From assembly GCA_025617375.2 (NCBI GenBank), contig JAMYGW020000003.1:2108001-2172000 (forward strand): a stretch of DNA of 64,000 bases. Direction: 5' to 3'. A model generated the notes under the pieces. It made no database searches and was not told the origin of the DNA. It saw only the letters and a list, made by a program, of their open reading frames with translations. Position numbers and translations under genes: made by a program. Positions 23,284-35,500 of the stretch are shown here, piece after piece. The stretch comes from Acarospora socialis. Taxonomy: Eukaryota; Ascomycota; Lecanoromycetes; Acarosporales; Acarosporaceae. The first letter of the stretch is position 1, and every line of letters starts with the position of its first letter.

Positions 23284-23830
23284 ATGATATCTTGATTGAA
23301 CAGGGCAGCAAGATGGGTTTTAGGGCCATCTCGGACTATTTATTCGAATCGCGGACCCCGAAGCTGCAGCTGTATAGCGGTGAGCAATGATAGGCGGCTC
23401 ATGCTGTTGTGGAGTCTTGGCACACAGACTGAGCTGAAACTGTTGACACATGAATGAGCTGATCTTCGCAAAGAACTCCATATTATTGCTAACAGCTGCA
23501 TTGGTCATTTCAGCAGTCATGTGACACGTCCAGACTAAGTAGCAGTTGCATTACTCGTATGAGCATAACCACTTGTGATAAGGTACAACCCATTGCTCAA
23601 AAGTAAATCCTTATATCTGTATAAATATAAGATACCTTAGGTTTTAACTGTAGGCTTGAGATGCTAAATAACCCTGCACATCTGTCACCACCTGCATTGT
23701 GTAAGGTAAAGCGGCACTCAACTGGGGTGAGGCCGGTGCAGATTGTGTCATCTTGGCAAGGACTCCGTTACACAAGGCTATGTTTCAGGCATATGCTGAC
23801 AACAAAGACCAGAAGAGGGTTGCCATTTAT
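23284..23830. other. intergenic space
   Basis: 547 bases between the start of the membrane-protein gene (-) and the stop of the lipid-kinase gene (-). No gene seen. Its right end (from about 23670) is the source of the degenerate copy at 21160-21435. Confidence 0.5.
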
Positions 23831-25294
23831 TTACGGAGCAGCCACAACGTCCAGAACATCACGCTGCTCTCTCCTCACTTCAACCCACCCACCTTTGTTG
23901 ACCTTAACAATGCTGCCATCAACACATACCCGGCGCCAACGAGCGTCATCCTCCTCAAAATCAATCCGCAGTCCACTAATGTCCTCATAGCCGACAGGCT
24001 CCTCTTTCGTATGAAGACCGCCTTGCTCTGCCTTCGCCATGATCCGCATCACCTCATCGCCTTCAATAGGTCCAAAATGAACGAGCCGTAACTGTCCATC
24101 CAAGGGTTTCGACGACGGTGAAATCGTCAACGTCTTTGTCAGATTAGACACCAGTGTTGCTAGAATGTACATGTGCTCCTGCCGATCCAGCGGCTCCCAG
24201 AGTTCATGCCCGCCAGGGGTCGTCTTCAATAGCGAGACTTTCCCTCTGTATCTATGCGATGTAGAGCCGTCTGTCGGTGAGAGTAACTCTTTCGCTGCCA
24301 TCTGGAACCTTTCGGCCCCGTACTTGCGGTACGCTGCAGTATCACTGTCTGCAACGAGGGACGCGTGTAGGCCCCAGCTGCACACTACGACTCCATACAT
24401 CAACGCAGCACTCTCTTCGCCGGTTGAGGGCTGGGCAAGCGGTGCCGTTCTGGTCCCTCCACTCAGGAGTTGCACTGATCCTGGTGAGAACCTTGCAACA
24501 AAAATAGGAAGTGGCCGCGGTGTTCCTCTCACGATGCTTGCCAGGCCGAATGTAGAATCCTGACGGGGATTGATAGAATGAGCTAATGCATTCCCGGTAC
24601 CCAGTGCGAGGAGGCCAACAGTGGGCTTAACGTAGTTGGTACTAGTAGGAGATGAGAGAAGAACATTGATAATATCGACCATGCCGCCGTCTCCCGACAG
24701 CAGGATGACTGTCTGCCGTATACCTTCATTGGCATGTGGGACAAATATCGACCGAGTCAGTTCATTAATGGTTTGGTCCGAAAGCGTCTCATGAACCTCA
24801 TAAACATCCTTCGGCAAACCCAATGCAGACAAAGTTGGTTCCAACACGTCTATGAGAAATGCATGAGCGAGGCCTGTTCCAGACCGTGTAGAGATGACAA
24901 TGTGCAAATTGACAGTTCGGTCCTCTATCTTTCCGAGATGGAATTGCGCCGGACACTCTTGGATAAGATACTTGTCAAGGAAACCCGTAGGCAGACCGGA
25001 TACCTTGATGGACTCGATTGAAGATTTTCGCTCTTGATCGCTTGAATCTGGCTGGCCAGTTGTCATGTGAAGAATGGTATAACCAGCATCTTCAGGGCTG
25101 GCTCTGTTAGGGGCGTCCCTTTCAATCACAGCAATCACGCTCCCTAAGTCCAACCTACGCTCTTCGCCTGTTTGGACGACTCGCCACCATAGATTGCCAT
25201 CTTCTACATCTGTACCAGCCGAATAGGTATACTCAACGTGCTGATTGTTCACCTTGCCAGTTGTCTTCTGCCTTCCGTGGGATGGCTGTTGCAT
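23831..25294 (-). CDS. DAGK-catalytic-domain lipid kinase (sphingoid base / diacylglycerol kinase-like)
   Basis: Single exon, 487 residues. The catalytic core has TVILLSGDGGMVDIIN (nucleotide-binding loop, the GGDGT equivalent) and VGLLALGTGNALAHSI (the GTGN-type motif that follows it in all DAGK/LCB kinases). The N-terminal 120 residues form a PH-like or family-specific region; the C-terminal half contains LRLVHFGPIEGDEVMRIM and the beta-rich end VCVDGSIVKVNKGGWVEV, the usual C-terminal sandwich domain. Related fungal proteins are annotated as sphingoid long-chain-base or diacylglycerol kinase-like; the substrate cannot be read from sequence. The gene is divergent from the next gene with 243 bases between starts. 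Confidence 0.8.
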   Translation of the reverse strand: MQQPSHGRQKTTGKVNNQHVEYTYSAGTDVEDGNLWWRVVQTGEERRLDLGSVIAVIERDAPNRASPEDAGYTILHMTTGQPDSSDQERKSSIESIKVSGLPTGFLDKYLIQECPAQFHLGKIEDRTVNLHIVISTRSGTGLAHAFLIDVLEPTLSALGLPKDVYEVHETLSDQTINELTRSIFVPHANEGIRQTVILLSGDGGMVDIINVLLSSPTSTNYVKPTVGLLALGTGNALAHSINPRQDSTFGLASIVRGTPRPLPIFVARFSPGSVQLLSGGTRTAPLAQPSTGEESAALMYGVVVCSWGLHASLVADSDTAAYRKYGAERFQMAAKELLSPTDGSTSHRYRGKVSLLKTTPGGHELWEPLDRQEHMYILATLVSNLTKTLTISPSSKPLDGQLRLVHFGPIEGDEVMRIMAKAEQGGLHTKEEPVGYEDISGLRIDFEEDDARWRRVCVDGSIVKVNKGGWVEVRREQRDVLDVVAAP

Positions 25295-25537
25295 TGCTAT
25301 TGTTAAGCCGAGCCGTAAGTTAACGTGGTCGTCGATTGCGCTTACGGACTCGCGCGCTCAAGCGGGAGTATCCGCCGCTTAGTCATCGCTACCGTGGTAC
25401 CCTCACCTCCATGCGTGAATTTACTGATCGGGGACCGGCTGACATTGCACCAATTCTACGTACCAAACAGCACATTTCACATTTAAAGCACGACGACCTC
25501 TGATGTACCAATCTTAACCAACAATCAGCCCTCCACA

Positions 25538-26308
25538 ATGTCCGGCATAGGCATATTCTTCCTCGTGGTCATCGTCCTCCTCATCGTCGGTGCTATCGCC
25601 TGGGTAATCTTCACTCAGCTCCGAGCGCGAAGACAACGCCTCCCAGCCCCGTCCCTCTCCTCCTACAACCCATTCACCAACCGCTCCTCGTCACGCAACT
25701 ACCCCTCCTCCTCATCCAGTGGGATCGCAGGATGGTTCAGCACCAAGTTCCAAGCGCTCAAGAACCGACGCATGGCGGGCGGTGCCTATGAAGAGCCGCT
25801 CGGTGGCAGTGGTGGTGGGGGAATCGGTAGGAGGGGAAGGAGGGGCTTTGGGCCTCTGGACCCGGACGAAGCGTGGGATACGAGGGTTGGAACTGAGGCG
25901 GATGCCTACGGGCCTGGTGGGTTCTACGAGGAGCAGGAGCTGGGGCTTCACCCGGGTGGAAGCGGTGCGCCTTACAATGCAAGTGGATACGGCGGTGCCT
26001 CGCCCGGAATAGCGCCGAGTCTGCCGGAGTATGGGGATGATGATGCGGCGAGAGGGAGGAGTAGAGGTCGAGAGGCTGGAGCGTATATTGGCGGCAGTAA
26101 GAGGGGCTTGGATGAGAGATACGACGAAGGGATGGGGAGCGGGTCGAGGCATGACCCGTTCGGAGATGCGGCCGAACGAAACGATCTGAGGGGTGTGAGT
26201 CCCAGGCCGATCGAGATGGACGCAACGAGCCATGCCCGGCAGCCAAATTCGGGAGGTCATGACGAAAGTCCAACTGAGAGGAAAAGCATGTTTCGCGAAG
26301 ATATGTAG
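25538..26308 (+). CDS. conserved single-pass membrane protein of fungi
   Basis: Single exon, 256 residues. Residues 4-27 (IGIFFLVVIVLLIVGAIAWVI) form one membrane helix; a basic patch (RARRQR) and the motif LPAPSLSSYNPF follow, pointing to a cytosolic C-terminal tail. The remainder is Gly/Ser/Arg-rich and probably disordered, with RRGRRGFGPLDPDEAWDTRVG as the best conserved-looking block. Homologues with the same helix plus LPxPSLSSYxPF block are widespread in Pezizomycotina as far as I recall, without a known function. A minus-strand open frame here is a shadow of the Gly/Arg-rich coding. Confidence 0.75.
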   Translation: MSGIGIFFLVVIVLLIVGAIAWVIFTQLRARRQRLPAPSLSSYNPFTNRSSSRNYPSSSSSGIAGWFSTKFQALKNRRMAGGAYEEPLGGSGGGGIGRRGRRGFGPLDPDEAWDTRVGTEADAYGPGGFYEEQELGLHPGGSGAPYNASGYGGASPGIAPSLPEYGDDDAARGRSRGREAGAYIGGSKRGLDERYDEGMGSGSRHDPFGDAAERNDLRGVSPRPIEMDATSHARQPNSGGHDESPTERKSMFREDM

Positions 26309-26394
26309 ATTTGGTCTCAGGGTGCGGTGGATATGTGTGCATGCGGCACAGGAGTTTGGGACGTTGCCTTTAGGCACACACCGTAGGGTTGAAT

Positions 26395-28350
26395 TCAATC
26401 CCTATTGAGGACAGTATACATGTTGTTCCAGTAATTCGGTGTATTTCTTTTAGCTGATATACCATCCACCGTCCTTTGCTTCCGCTTCTTCTGGGATGAG
26501 CAACCCTGATGGCGTGCCGATGCTTCAGAATGTGGATACTCTACCTCGCTCTGTTCAGCCATGCCAGTGCTCTGGTTGTCACTGCTGACATGCTCGCTAC
26601 CCCCGAATTCGGCGTCAATCAGATCAGACACCTTGTTCATGATTTGGTCCCAAAAGCAACCTTGCTGTTGCTCAACGGTAACGTCAGATTGATAAGGGAT
26701 GAGTTTCTTAAGTGGTGGCAAACCGCTCAACTGTTCATGGAGCAGCTCGCGCGGATGATCAGTTGTTTCTAGTACCGACACTACCCTTAAGTGTGCGATG
26801 ACCTGCTGGATGATCCTCAGTGAGTACAGGATTCCTTGTAACTGCATTGAAAGGTGTATGTCGTCCCATTTCGAGATCAAACTATCTTGACCATCCCCCT
26901 TTATTACCTTTCGGAGAACGTCTTGGTAAGGGAGCGGCTTGTTATTCTCTCTATGCCATCGGCAGAGCTCGTATAGACCATACAACGACCAGAAGTCCGA
27001 ACTTGCTGGACTTCTGAAACTGGTTCTTGCCTTTTTCAACCGCCGGATCAACGCCATACAGTGTGTGCTGCACTCTTCTCTCGTAAGGAGTCTCAGATAT
27101 TTTGACATGATCCGGTGCCCACTTCGCCCATACTCCGCAATGATCGTGGGTTTTGTGATACTGTCAGTTGTTAGGTTTAGAAGAGAATAGGCTATTGTCC
27201 GTAATGAAGTGGAGATAACCCAAGCTGATGCTTTAGCCGGATCGTCAAGTAAGAACGGTAGGTAGATTTTAGGCTGAAATATCGAGTCATTTGCTTCTGC
27301 ACCTACTTCTGCTTCCAGGGCGAAGCCCCGATACTGTAGGAGAAGTTCGGAAACCCGGGGATCAACAGGCTGCGATTCTGCCTCGTTTTCACTGTATGGG
27401 TTCGAGTCACAATTCGGAGAATTGACAGTCTCGTAGCACCTGATAAAGTCCTGATATGAAACATTTTTCTCCATGGTCTGCGTCAGCAGCTTTGCCCTGC
27501 GGATCGCTTTATGCAAAGATAACGTGCCGTCTTTGATAAGCTCGAATGCAAGACCCAGCAAATCAGGCAAGCCTAGATTTGTTGCAATGCTTTTGGGTTT
27601 AAAGATAGCAGTTTTGACAGCCTTGGACCCATCTTCTGTATGTAAGGAAAGATCCCTAAACAGCGAAACAGAACCATCCGAGCCAAGGTCGGCCACGAGT
27701 AAGTCTGAATCACTGGATAGGACAATGCCTCCGCAGGTCCGAGATCGGGCGGCACAGAACTCATCTGCTTCGCCGGGGACAACCTGAGTGATACTGCGGT
27801 ATTGGCTGTGCGTCAAAGCTTCGATCACAGCAGGGACGAGAAACGGTGGTGCCGGCAAGGTGGAAAGATGTGCTGGTACAGGACTGACATCGTCGAAGAG
27901 GGTCAATACCTCCATCGGTTTCGGCGTCGATGCATATTTAGGTACTCTGAAAGACCCTGGGTATATCGACTTATAAGATGTAAGTCGCTTCAGATGTGAT
28001 TCCAGTCTTGCCACTCTGACCGCTTCCTTAGCTGTTGGTAGGAAACCATCAAAATAAACCTTATCTCTTGGATAGACATTAGATTCCTTTTTTGAAGTAG
28101 TTGGCACTCCACGAACTTACACAGTGACATTGCGTGTCTGCAGCTCATCGAGGAAAAAGATCGCGCTTTCACCGAGCTCCGTGTACGTGGGTACACCGTG
28201 ATTTGCATTGTCCGCTCTGGACCTCGACGCGAGGAGTCGATAGTAGATATGATACGCCAGCCCTGGGCCATCAATAATAACCTTGCAGCTACTGAGTTCG
28301 GCGGGAGTTGCGTAGGGCTCAAGATAGGTTATCAAACGTGGAATCCCCAT
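26395..28350 (-). CDS. Asteroid/XPG-like nuclease-fold protein
   Basis: Two exons; an intron at about 28053-28114 joins MGIPRLITYLEPYA...ELQTRNVT to VYFDGFLPTAK. The first exon is the XPG N-terminal motif (G-I-x-x-L at the start, then VIIDGPGLAYHIYY with the first metal-binding Asp). The second exon has the XPG internal motif VVPGEADEFCAA and VLSSDSDLLVADLG, which hold further acidic metal ligands. The long C-terminal half (~residues 280-640) is the helical region typical of Asteroid-type proteins. This family resembles FEN1/EXO1 nucleases and is called single-strand DNA endonuclease-like; activity has not been shown for most members. It ends in a basic tail (QKKRKQR). Overlaps the 3' side of the previous gene by 87 bases of spacing only. 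Confidence 0.8.
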
Positions 28351-28770
28351 TGTGCGGTAAATTTTCCGAACAAACGCAATGACCGAAAGTATGAGTCTTC
28401 GTGCACTCAGTTGCGAAGTGTCATGTTAAGGAGGAAAGTATTCGGTGACATTCTTGGGCCACGATACCCTTTTTGTTTTATCAAGGTCTCTGAATACACG
28501 GACTGTGCTGAATAGGCATGTGGTGTGTCGGCTTTCGAATTCAACGAGTCGAGTAGTAAATGCTGTGGAACTTGAAAGGGAGAGACGAGCAAGCAACAAT
28601 CGTAGTCCGGTTCAGCGTTTTACCACGCTAAGCAAGATACTGTTGCCGTCCGCGAATACGCATTGAATTATCTACAGTAACATGCTTCGATATTTTACTA
28701 TGCCTAGCCCGACTTCTAGAACGCCATCGCTATGCCTATCAATGCTATAACCAATGGCTGGGATTGGCCC
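28351..28770. other. intergenic space
   Basis: 420 bases between the UTP21 stop and the start of the Asteroid-like gene, both on the minus strand. No gene or repeat seen; it should hold the Asteroid-like promoter. Confidence 0.5.
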
Positions 28771-31700
28771 TCATATTCTGCCACTTCTCAGGAAGCCCAC
28801 CACACCAGCACAATAGCCCACAAGCTCGTTCAACCGCTTCCCTTCAACCTCTTGCTCCGCTCTCCATTCCTGTAGGGCTTCTACCAGCGTCTCGTCCTGC
28901 GTTACGACTTCGCCGTGGATGCGCAAGAAGACAGCCATCCAAGCTTGGATCAGCTCGTAGTCGCGTTTCTGACGCAAGCGGCTGGTCAAGGCTGACACGA
29001 ATATACCGAGTTCATTATGAGGCTGACTTGGACTGAGAGAACGAATCTCGATGTCTGCGGCAGCAGGGGAGAGCGTCTTCAAGTAAGAGACAACGGGTTC
29101 ATAGTCTTGGCTTTCACCACCAGATCTTAAGAGATTGGTAAATTCACTTTGGGCTCCATTGCGATCCATCTTCATTAAGCGGGACTGATCTGCAGCGATA
29201 ACTTGTAATTGCCCATCGGTGGGAGCAATTGATGCTTTGGCATTTTCGAGGGACAGCAAGAAGAAAGGGGCTTTTTCAGGCGCCTTCGGGGGTTCTGTTG
29301 GTTTATTGCGTTGCCGGATAAGATCTAAGTGTAACAGCGTCTGCCAGCGACTTTTCGGAACAAGACTCAAAGACAAGATATCTTGGCTCAGTTGATCTGG
29401 TGTGGTTAGTAACCCATCTGTACTACCAGCATCGTCGTCCGGTTGTTCATATGCTGCATCAATCATGCCTCTGCCCCCTTCACCAGAAGCAGTAGGCAGC
29501 GCTGCATTGACAATTTCTGCCTCAGAGATGTTCCTGGTAGGAACATGCGTGAATAGACTCCTATTGTTCCATATGTTGATTCCAACACTGTCCACGTGAG
29601 CTGTTGCAAGAAACTCTCCGGTGCCGGAGAATGCTAAAGCCGTGCATGTGCTGGCCAATCTGATGGCATCGATCAGATGTCCGGTTGGCAGATCCCAGAC
29701 ACGGATAGTGGAGTCCATGGATGCGGCAACGATCCAACGACCGTCGTTGGAGAAAGACTATCATGGGCGTCAGCTGATATACTTCTGGCTGATGTAGTGG
29801 AACGCACAAAGTCGGAGATTTGCCCTGCACATCCCCATAGCTCTCGAACCAACTTCTTGGTTACAACGTCCACCACCCGGATGGAAAGATCATCACATCG
29901 TAGAGCAATGAGGTCACTTGGGCGATAATACTGCGAACCTGTGATTGCTGTCATCGGATACCAATCGATCTCATCCTGTAGAAGCCCAGTAGCAAAGTCC
30001 CAGAACTAGATCGGGTCAGCCACCAAGGCCCGAATTTGCAGCGACAACAAACGAAGCGCACCTTGGCTTTGCCATCCAAGCCACAGCTGATGACAGTGCG
30101 GTTGATTGCATCTATCATGATGCCTGTCACAGCCTTCGTATGCTTGTTTCCACCAAGATTTACGTCCTTCGGCTTGCCTTCGTGATGTGACAGAACAGGA
30201 GTGTCGTTGGCTAGCCGTATTTTCAATTTTTTGGCCTGGGCACTTGTTAAATTCGCCGGAAATCTTTGACGATGGATCCCCGACTGGAGATTGAACATGT
30301 CGATGGCTCCATTCGCGGACCCGATCAAGGCGAAGGTGCCACATGGCGTAATGGCCACACTCTGTTGTATATGTGAACAATTGAAGCTCTCAACAAACGA
30401 TCGGAGCGTACCTTTACTTCGGCTCCATCACTGGTCTCAAATGCCCAGCGTCCAGCTCTTTTGCGGCCCCAGAACCAAGTCCTTGCAAGCTTGTCACCCT
30501 TGTGTCCAGTAATCACACTTTCCCAGCCAGTCGCACCACTCTCTGAGGAGTCAACGCCTATTTTCGCGCTGTTGGTATTGGTCCACACAGCTCCAGCGCC
30601 AGGTAAAGTTCCCATGCCACCATCCCGATTGAGTGAGCATGCAATACAGGTGATCTCAGGAGCTTTGAAATCTTCAAGGCCACTTGTTGGTACTGAAGCT
30701 CCAAGACCTTGACCCAGGGCGCCGAGCTTTCGCGCCTTTCTGCGGATGTTTCCTTGGCTTAACTCAGTGCTCTGACCATCACGCCGCAAACTCCACGCCC
30801 ATAGACTTCTATCCCTTCCTGCACTAAGCAGCCACTTGCCCACGGCATCTCCCCCATCCGTATCAGCGGGCAAGAACTGAAGCCTTGTCACCGGCGCAGC
30901 ATGACCGCTGCGTGTGTGCAATATCCTAGGGACAGGATTATAAGGAGTTTCGTCGAAGATCCAGGATTTCAATGAATTGTCTAGCCCGCTCGACACTAGA
31001 ACAGCCTGGCCTGCAAGGAACTCGATCTTACTGATCCCACCGCCAACCCCGCTATGTGTGTTGGACGGAGGACGGTGTGCTCCCCGTAACACGCCCATCA
31101 CTCGACCACCCCCATTGAGATCCCAGAATGTAATGTCTCCGTCAAGACTGCCGCTGGTTGCCATAACTCCTGCCTTTCTGCCATCACTTCCAGCGCCCAG
31201 TCCATCGGTTCGGAAGGATATTGACGTGACTGGTGCCCGATGCGAGCCACCAGCGTTCAACGCTAGAATTGCCTTGTCCAGACGAACGTCATGAATAGTC
31301 GTGGAGCCGTTGTTATACGCAATGGCCAGGCAAGAGAGCGCCGGAGTGGGTTGCAGTGCGCTAACAGGTCCTGAGTCGGAGGACGGCGGTAGTATGCTGT
31401 AGATAAGCTTCCTACAGCACCGTTAGCAAGTCCTGTTCAACTTGCGGTCTAATCTGATATTAGCTTACCCAGTGCTTACGTTCCAGATCTCAACACTTCC
31501 ATCTTGTCTTCCAACGAACAACTTGTTCAGGAATGTGGGCACGTTGCAGGCCGGGCCCAATATAAGGTCAGAAATTCCACCATTTTGCGAGCTTTGCAAC
31601 ACAAGCGTCGTATAATGCTCATATGTCGCAGACCTCCATACTTCTATCCGCGCCTTACGACACCCAATGATCCATGAGCCAAAACACAGGATCTGCCTGA

Positions 31701-32180
31701 CAGGCTCGTAGGACTGTGCTGGAATCTCCAATGTGCCGATCTTCTTCCCTCTTTTGAATACCCAGATCCCTTGCTCGCCGCCTGGCTCGTCCCGGCCCCA
31801 TGCCGCAAAAACTCGGGCCTTCCAGGCGCATGTGGCCGTGATCAGCTCCGGGGTTTCTGGCCTGCTGAGAAAGACCAGGTTAAGCCCTTTCCGGAGATCG
31901 TAAGTCTGGACACAACGTCCGACGGATGTAGTGATCTGAAACGTTGTCTTGCCCAATGGAATGCAGGTAAAAGGCACCGCAGTAGGAGAGACCAAGCCTA
32001 CAGTCTGGAAGGGTAGATGAGGTTAGTATCGTGCAAATAGCAACCGGAGGAGAGCGACGGTACCCTGAATGGTGTGAATATGCGTGATCCGCCACCGTCG
32101 CCAGCGCCAGACCCTTCATTGAGCTTCAGTCGCTTGACTTTAGGCTCGTCAACACCATCAACTCGTACTGCCGACGGCAT
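28771..32180 (-). CDS. UTP21: U3 snoRNP protein Utp21 (WDR36), ribosome biogenesis
   Basis: A multi-exon WD40 protein starting MPSAVRVDGVDEPKVKRLKL at 32180. Exon blocks are readable at about 32180-31998, 31995-31465, 31370-30365, 30358-29955 and 29950-28771 with short introns. Blocks: LFVGRQDGSVEIWNVSTG, APVTSISFRTDG, VMATSGSLDGDITFWDLNGGGRV, VLVSSGLDNSLKSWIFDE (a Utp21-specific phrase), LLSAGRDRSLWAWSLRRD, FALIGSANGAIDMFNLQSG and MDSTIRVWDLPTGHLID make two seven-blade propellers. The C-terminal part is the Utp21 domain (YEPVVSYLKTLSPAAADIEI...). The protein belongs to the UTP-B part of the small-subunit processome in the nucleolus. Divergent from VIP1. Confidence 0.9.
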
Positions 32181-32511
32181 AGTTCTAAGACGAGTGTAAT
32201 ATCAAGCTGTTCATGAAAGATATTCTAAAGGCCTGCCAACCAATTACACTTCCTGATACGAAAGTCAAACAGTTGTCCATAAGCTAGCTTGCTCCCTTAG
32301 CTTGATCACATGTCCGTTATTGACTACCATATATACTGTGTACGTTTGTGTCCTCAGCACTTCCATCTTTCTCGTCGTGGGGTCTGGCATGGACAATTCT
32401 CACAATCACATGTCTTCCTTCAACTGGGACTTTGATTGTGCCGGTTATTGTAAATTACCTTAATTACGGATAGTACGTATCACCACTGGCCTTAGACGAT
32501 CCAATCAGAAG
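32181..32511. promoter_or_regulatory. shared promoter of UTP21 and VIP1
   Basis: 331 bases between two divergent start codons (UTP21 at 32180 -, VIP1 at 32512 +). It must hold both core promoters. CCAAT-type words occur (e.g. near 32240 and 32500); no other clear site seen. Confidence 0.5.
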
Positions 32512-35500
32512 ATGGCGGTAGATCTGAGTTCTAAGGTGTTGCAGGCGGTGACCACCCAAGAGATGGACTCTTTGTCACCGACAAACAGCAGCAGAGAAGC
32601 CTGCAGCGAAGTCGGCAGAGTCAGCAATAATAATAATGATAGTGATAATGGCGCTAATGATCACTCGGGCATTCTGTCAGGTTATAATTACGGCATCGCC
32701 GGCAGTAACATTGCTGCCCACGACATTCATTCCGGCCATTCTCTCAATGCTTCCACACCTCTTCCCAGTTCAGCAAGTGCTACTGCTCCAGCTCCACCGC
32801 GTACCAAGTTACGCACCACCTCCCATTCTTTGCTGTCACCGTCCACTGTCTCCTCTACTACAAGTCGGAAAGGGCGCTCCGCCGACGCGGATACCAGCGA
32901 TGGCGATGTAGGAAGAGCCAGCATCTCTATGCCATTATCCACGATAAATCCATCCGCAATCTATAAGCCAATTGAGTCAAGACGACCGTCTGTAGGTTCC
33001 CAGAAGAGTGCGGCGAGCACCATGGATGGAGCAGTCGAGAGAAGCGCTGCTGCCGGCTCTCCGGTCATGAGCGATTCTGAGAGGATGCCGATTTTGACAG
33101 GTGCTCAAGAAGGTCCTGTACCTGGGTCACCTCGGAGGTCGGCCGACATCGACCTTTCTCCTCGCTCGCCGAAGTCTTCAGGCACCGGGTCGGAGGTGGA
33201 GAACCACAGACTCTCGATCTCTTCAATCTATTCCATTGGGTCAAACACGTACAACGGTGTGGGAGGAAGCGCGGCACCCAGTACCGCTGGCTCTTATGCT
33301 GGATCAGTAAAAGGACATACCGAAAGGGGTATACCCACCTCTGCACCTGCGTTCGCGGCAATAGGAGGTAACAGAGCTGATAACTCGTCGACTGCTACTA
33401 CTGCTACCGACCCAGTATCTGTCACCACTAATTCAACCGTGCAATACCCTGGTTTGGGGACATATCCGCCACATTCCCTGGCTCCGAGAAGTGACATAAA
33501 CCAGGGTCCGCTGGTCCCTTCAGCGCAAGCATCGCAGACGTCTCAGGGCTCGGCAACAGCGTCAAGGAACAGTGATCCATCGGTGTTAGGGCCGTCCTCT
33601 CGAACCACGCAGAATGCGCGGAGATCACGCAGTCGCACACAACGAAGGATTAGTGCAAGTACAGCAGCCAGCAGTGGAAGCCCCAACAGTGAAAGAGCGG
33701 CGCCCAGTAAAGAAAGGGACTGTAGGTAGCCTCGTTGCTGCTTTGGAACTAATGCTGATGTAACGGGACAGCGAAACCGGCACTTATCGGCAAGATTGGC
33801 GTCTGCGCACTCGACGTTAAGGCAAGAAGCAAACCGAGCAGGAACATCCTTACGAGACTACAGTCCAAAGGCGAGTTCGAAGTCATTGTATTCGGAGACA
33901 AGGTGATTCTTGATGAAGGTACGTGTTGAATCCTCCAGCTCAATTCCGCTACTAAGCTTGGGTTGGGTAGATGTGGAGAACTGGCCTGTGTGGTAAGTTG
34001 ATTGTTCTACCCCTCGAATGCTTTCCTTTTGATTTGCAGGTCTTCTGGTATATGTGCACATGTATAATACTGCCAATGAAACAACATTGAATGATGCGGG
34101 AAGATCACCAGGTCACTGATCTATATTCGTGCTTTTTCCCTTTCCTGTTAGATGGCTCTGACAAGGGGTCGCCTGTAGTGATTTCCTCATTTCCTTTTTT
34201 TCCGATGGATTCCCACTCGATAAAGCCATTGCATATGGAAAGCTTCGTCAACCATTTAGCGTCAATGATCTGCTCATGCAGAAAGTCCTTTGGGACCGAC
34301 GCATATGTTTGCGAATTCTGGACAGCATGGGCGTTCCAACGCCGAAAAGGGTTGAGGTTAATCGTGACGGTGGTCCAAGACTAGAGTCACCTGCACTGGC
34401 GAAACATGTGTATGACATGAGCGGTGTGAGACTAGATGGACCTACGAATGGCACAGGAGGTGGCTACCCTGCGGCTGGGAAGGTTGCGCTAGTGGATGAC
34501 GGAGATACTTTGAGTGTTGATGGCTGTTTACTGAAGAAGCCGTTCGTTGAGAAGCCGGTCTGTGGAGAGGATCACAATATCCGCATCTATTTCCCTAAGA
34601 GTCATAACGGAGGAGGTGGCCGGAAACTCTTCCGCAAGATTGGCAACAAGAGTTCAGAATGGGACAGTAACTTGATTGTCCCGAGAGCTGTGACTGAAGA
34701 AGGAAGCAGCTACGTCTATGAACAATTCCTGCACGTCGACAATGCCGAGGATGTGAAAGCCTACACTGTGGGTCCGGACTTCTGTCATGCTGAGACCCGA
34801 AAGTCACCGGTCGTGGATGGTCTAGTCCGACGGAACACGCACGGGAAGGAGATACGGTACATCACCAGCTTGACGAAGGAGGAGGCCACAATGGCGTCAA
34901 AGATAACCAAGGGATTCGGGCAGAGGATCTGTGGTTTCGACCTCCTTCGCGTCGGTAGCAAGAGCTTTGTCATCGACGTTAATGGATGGAGCTTTGTCAA
35001 GGACAACAACGAGTATTATGACAATTGCGCAAAAATCTTGAAATACATATTCGTCAAAGAAAAGCAAAGGCGAGAAGGCAGAGTACCAGGAACGAACTCG
35101 GCTCCAGTATCTAGTAAGGACGATGAAATACCACTGCGTAAGAACACTGGTGGTCACCGTTCAGCGTTGCAGACTTTACTCAAGTCTCCGAGCATGTCAA
35201 GGCTTACGGGTTACTACCAAGGGCAACGTGTGCACGACACCACTTCCCCTGACCTTTCCTCGTCAACTGCACCTCTGACTTCTCCTCCAAGTTTGGATCG
35301 AAAATATAGTGTCGCAACTCCAGACATTCCAATGGGAAGTGCTGACGTACTACCTCCTCCTGCAGTGCAGACCAATCCCACTATTGCTAGGGAACAACAA
35401 TCGAAACCTTTCGCAGACAGTGTTGCTGCGGAGGGCTTACCTCTACCTGCTTCTAAGCACTCGTGGAAGCTTAAAGGAATGGTCGCCGTGATCCGACATG

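Noticed and set aside
23831-25294. SGDGG instead of GGDGT as a sign of an inactive lipid kinase
   Set aside because: I recall the same variant in many fungal members of this family, so it is probably a family feature rather than a lesion.
25712-26398. 228-codon minus-strand frame as a gene
   Set aside because: Shadow of the Gly/Arg/Ser-rich coding of the membrane-protein gene on the plus strand.
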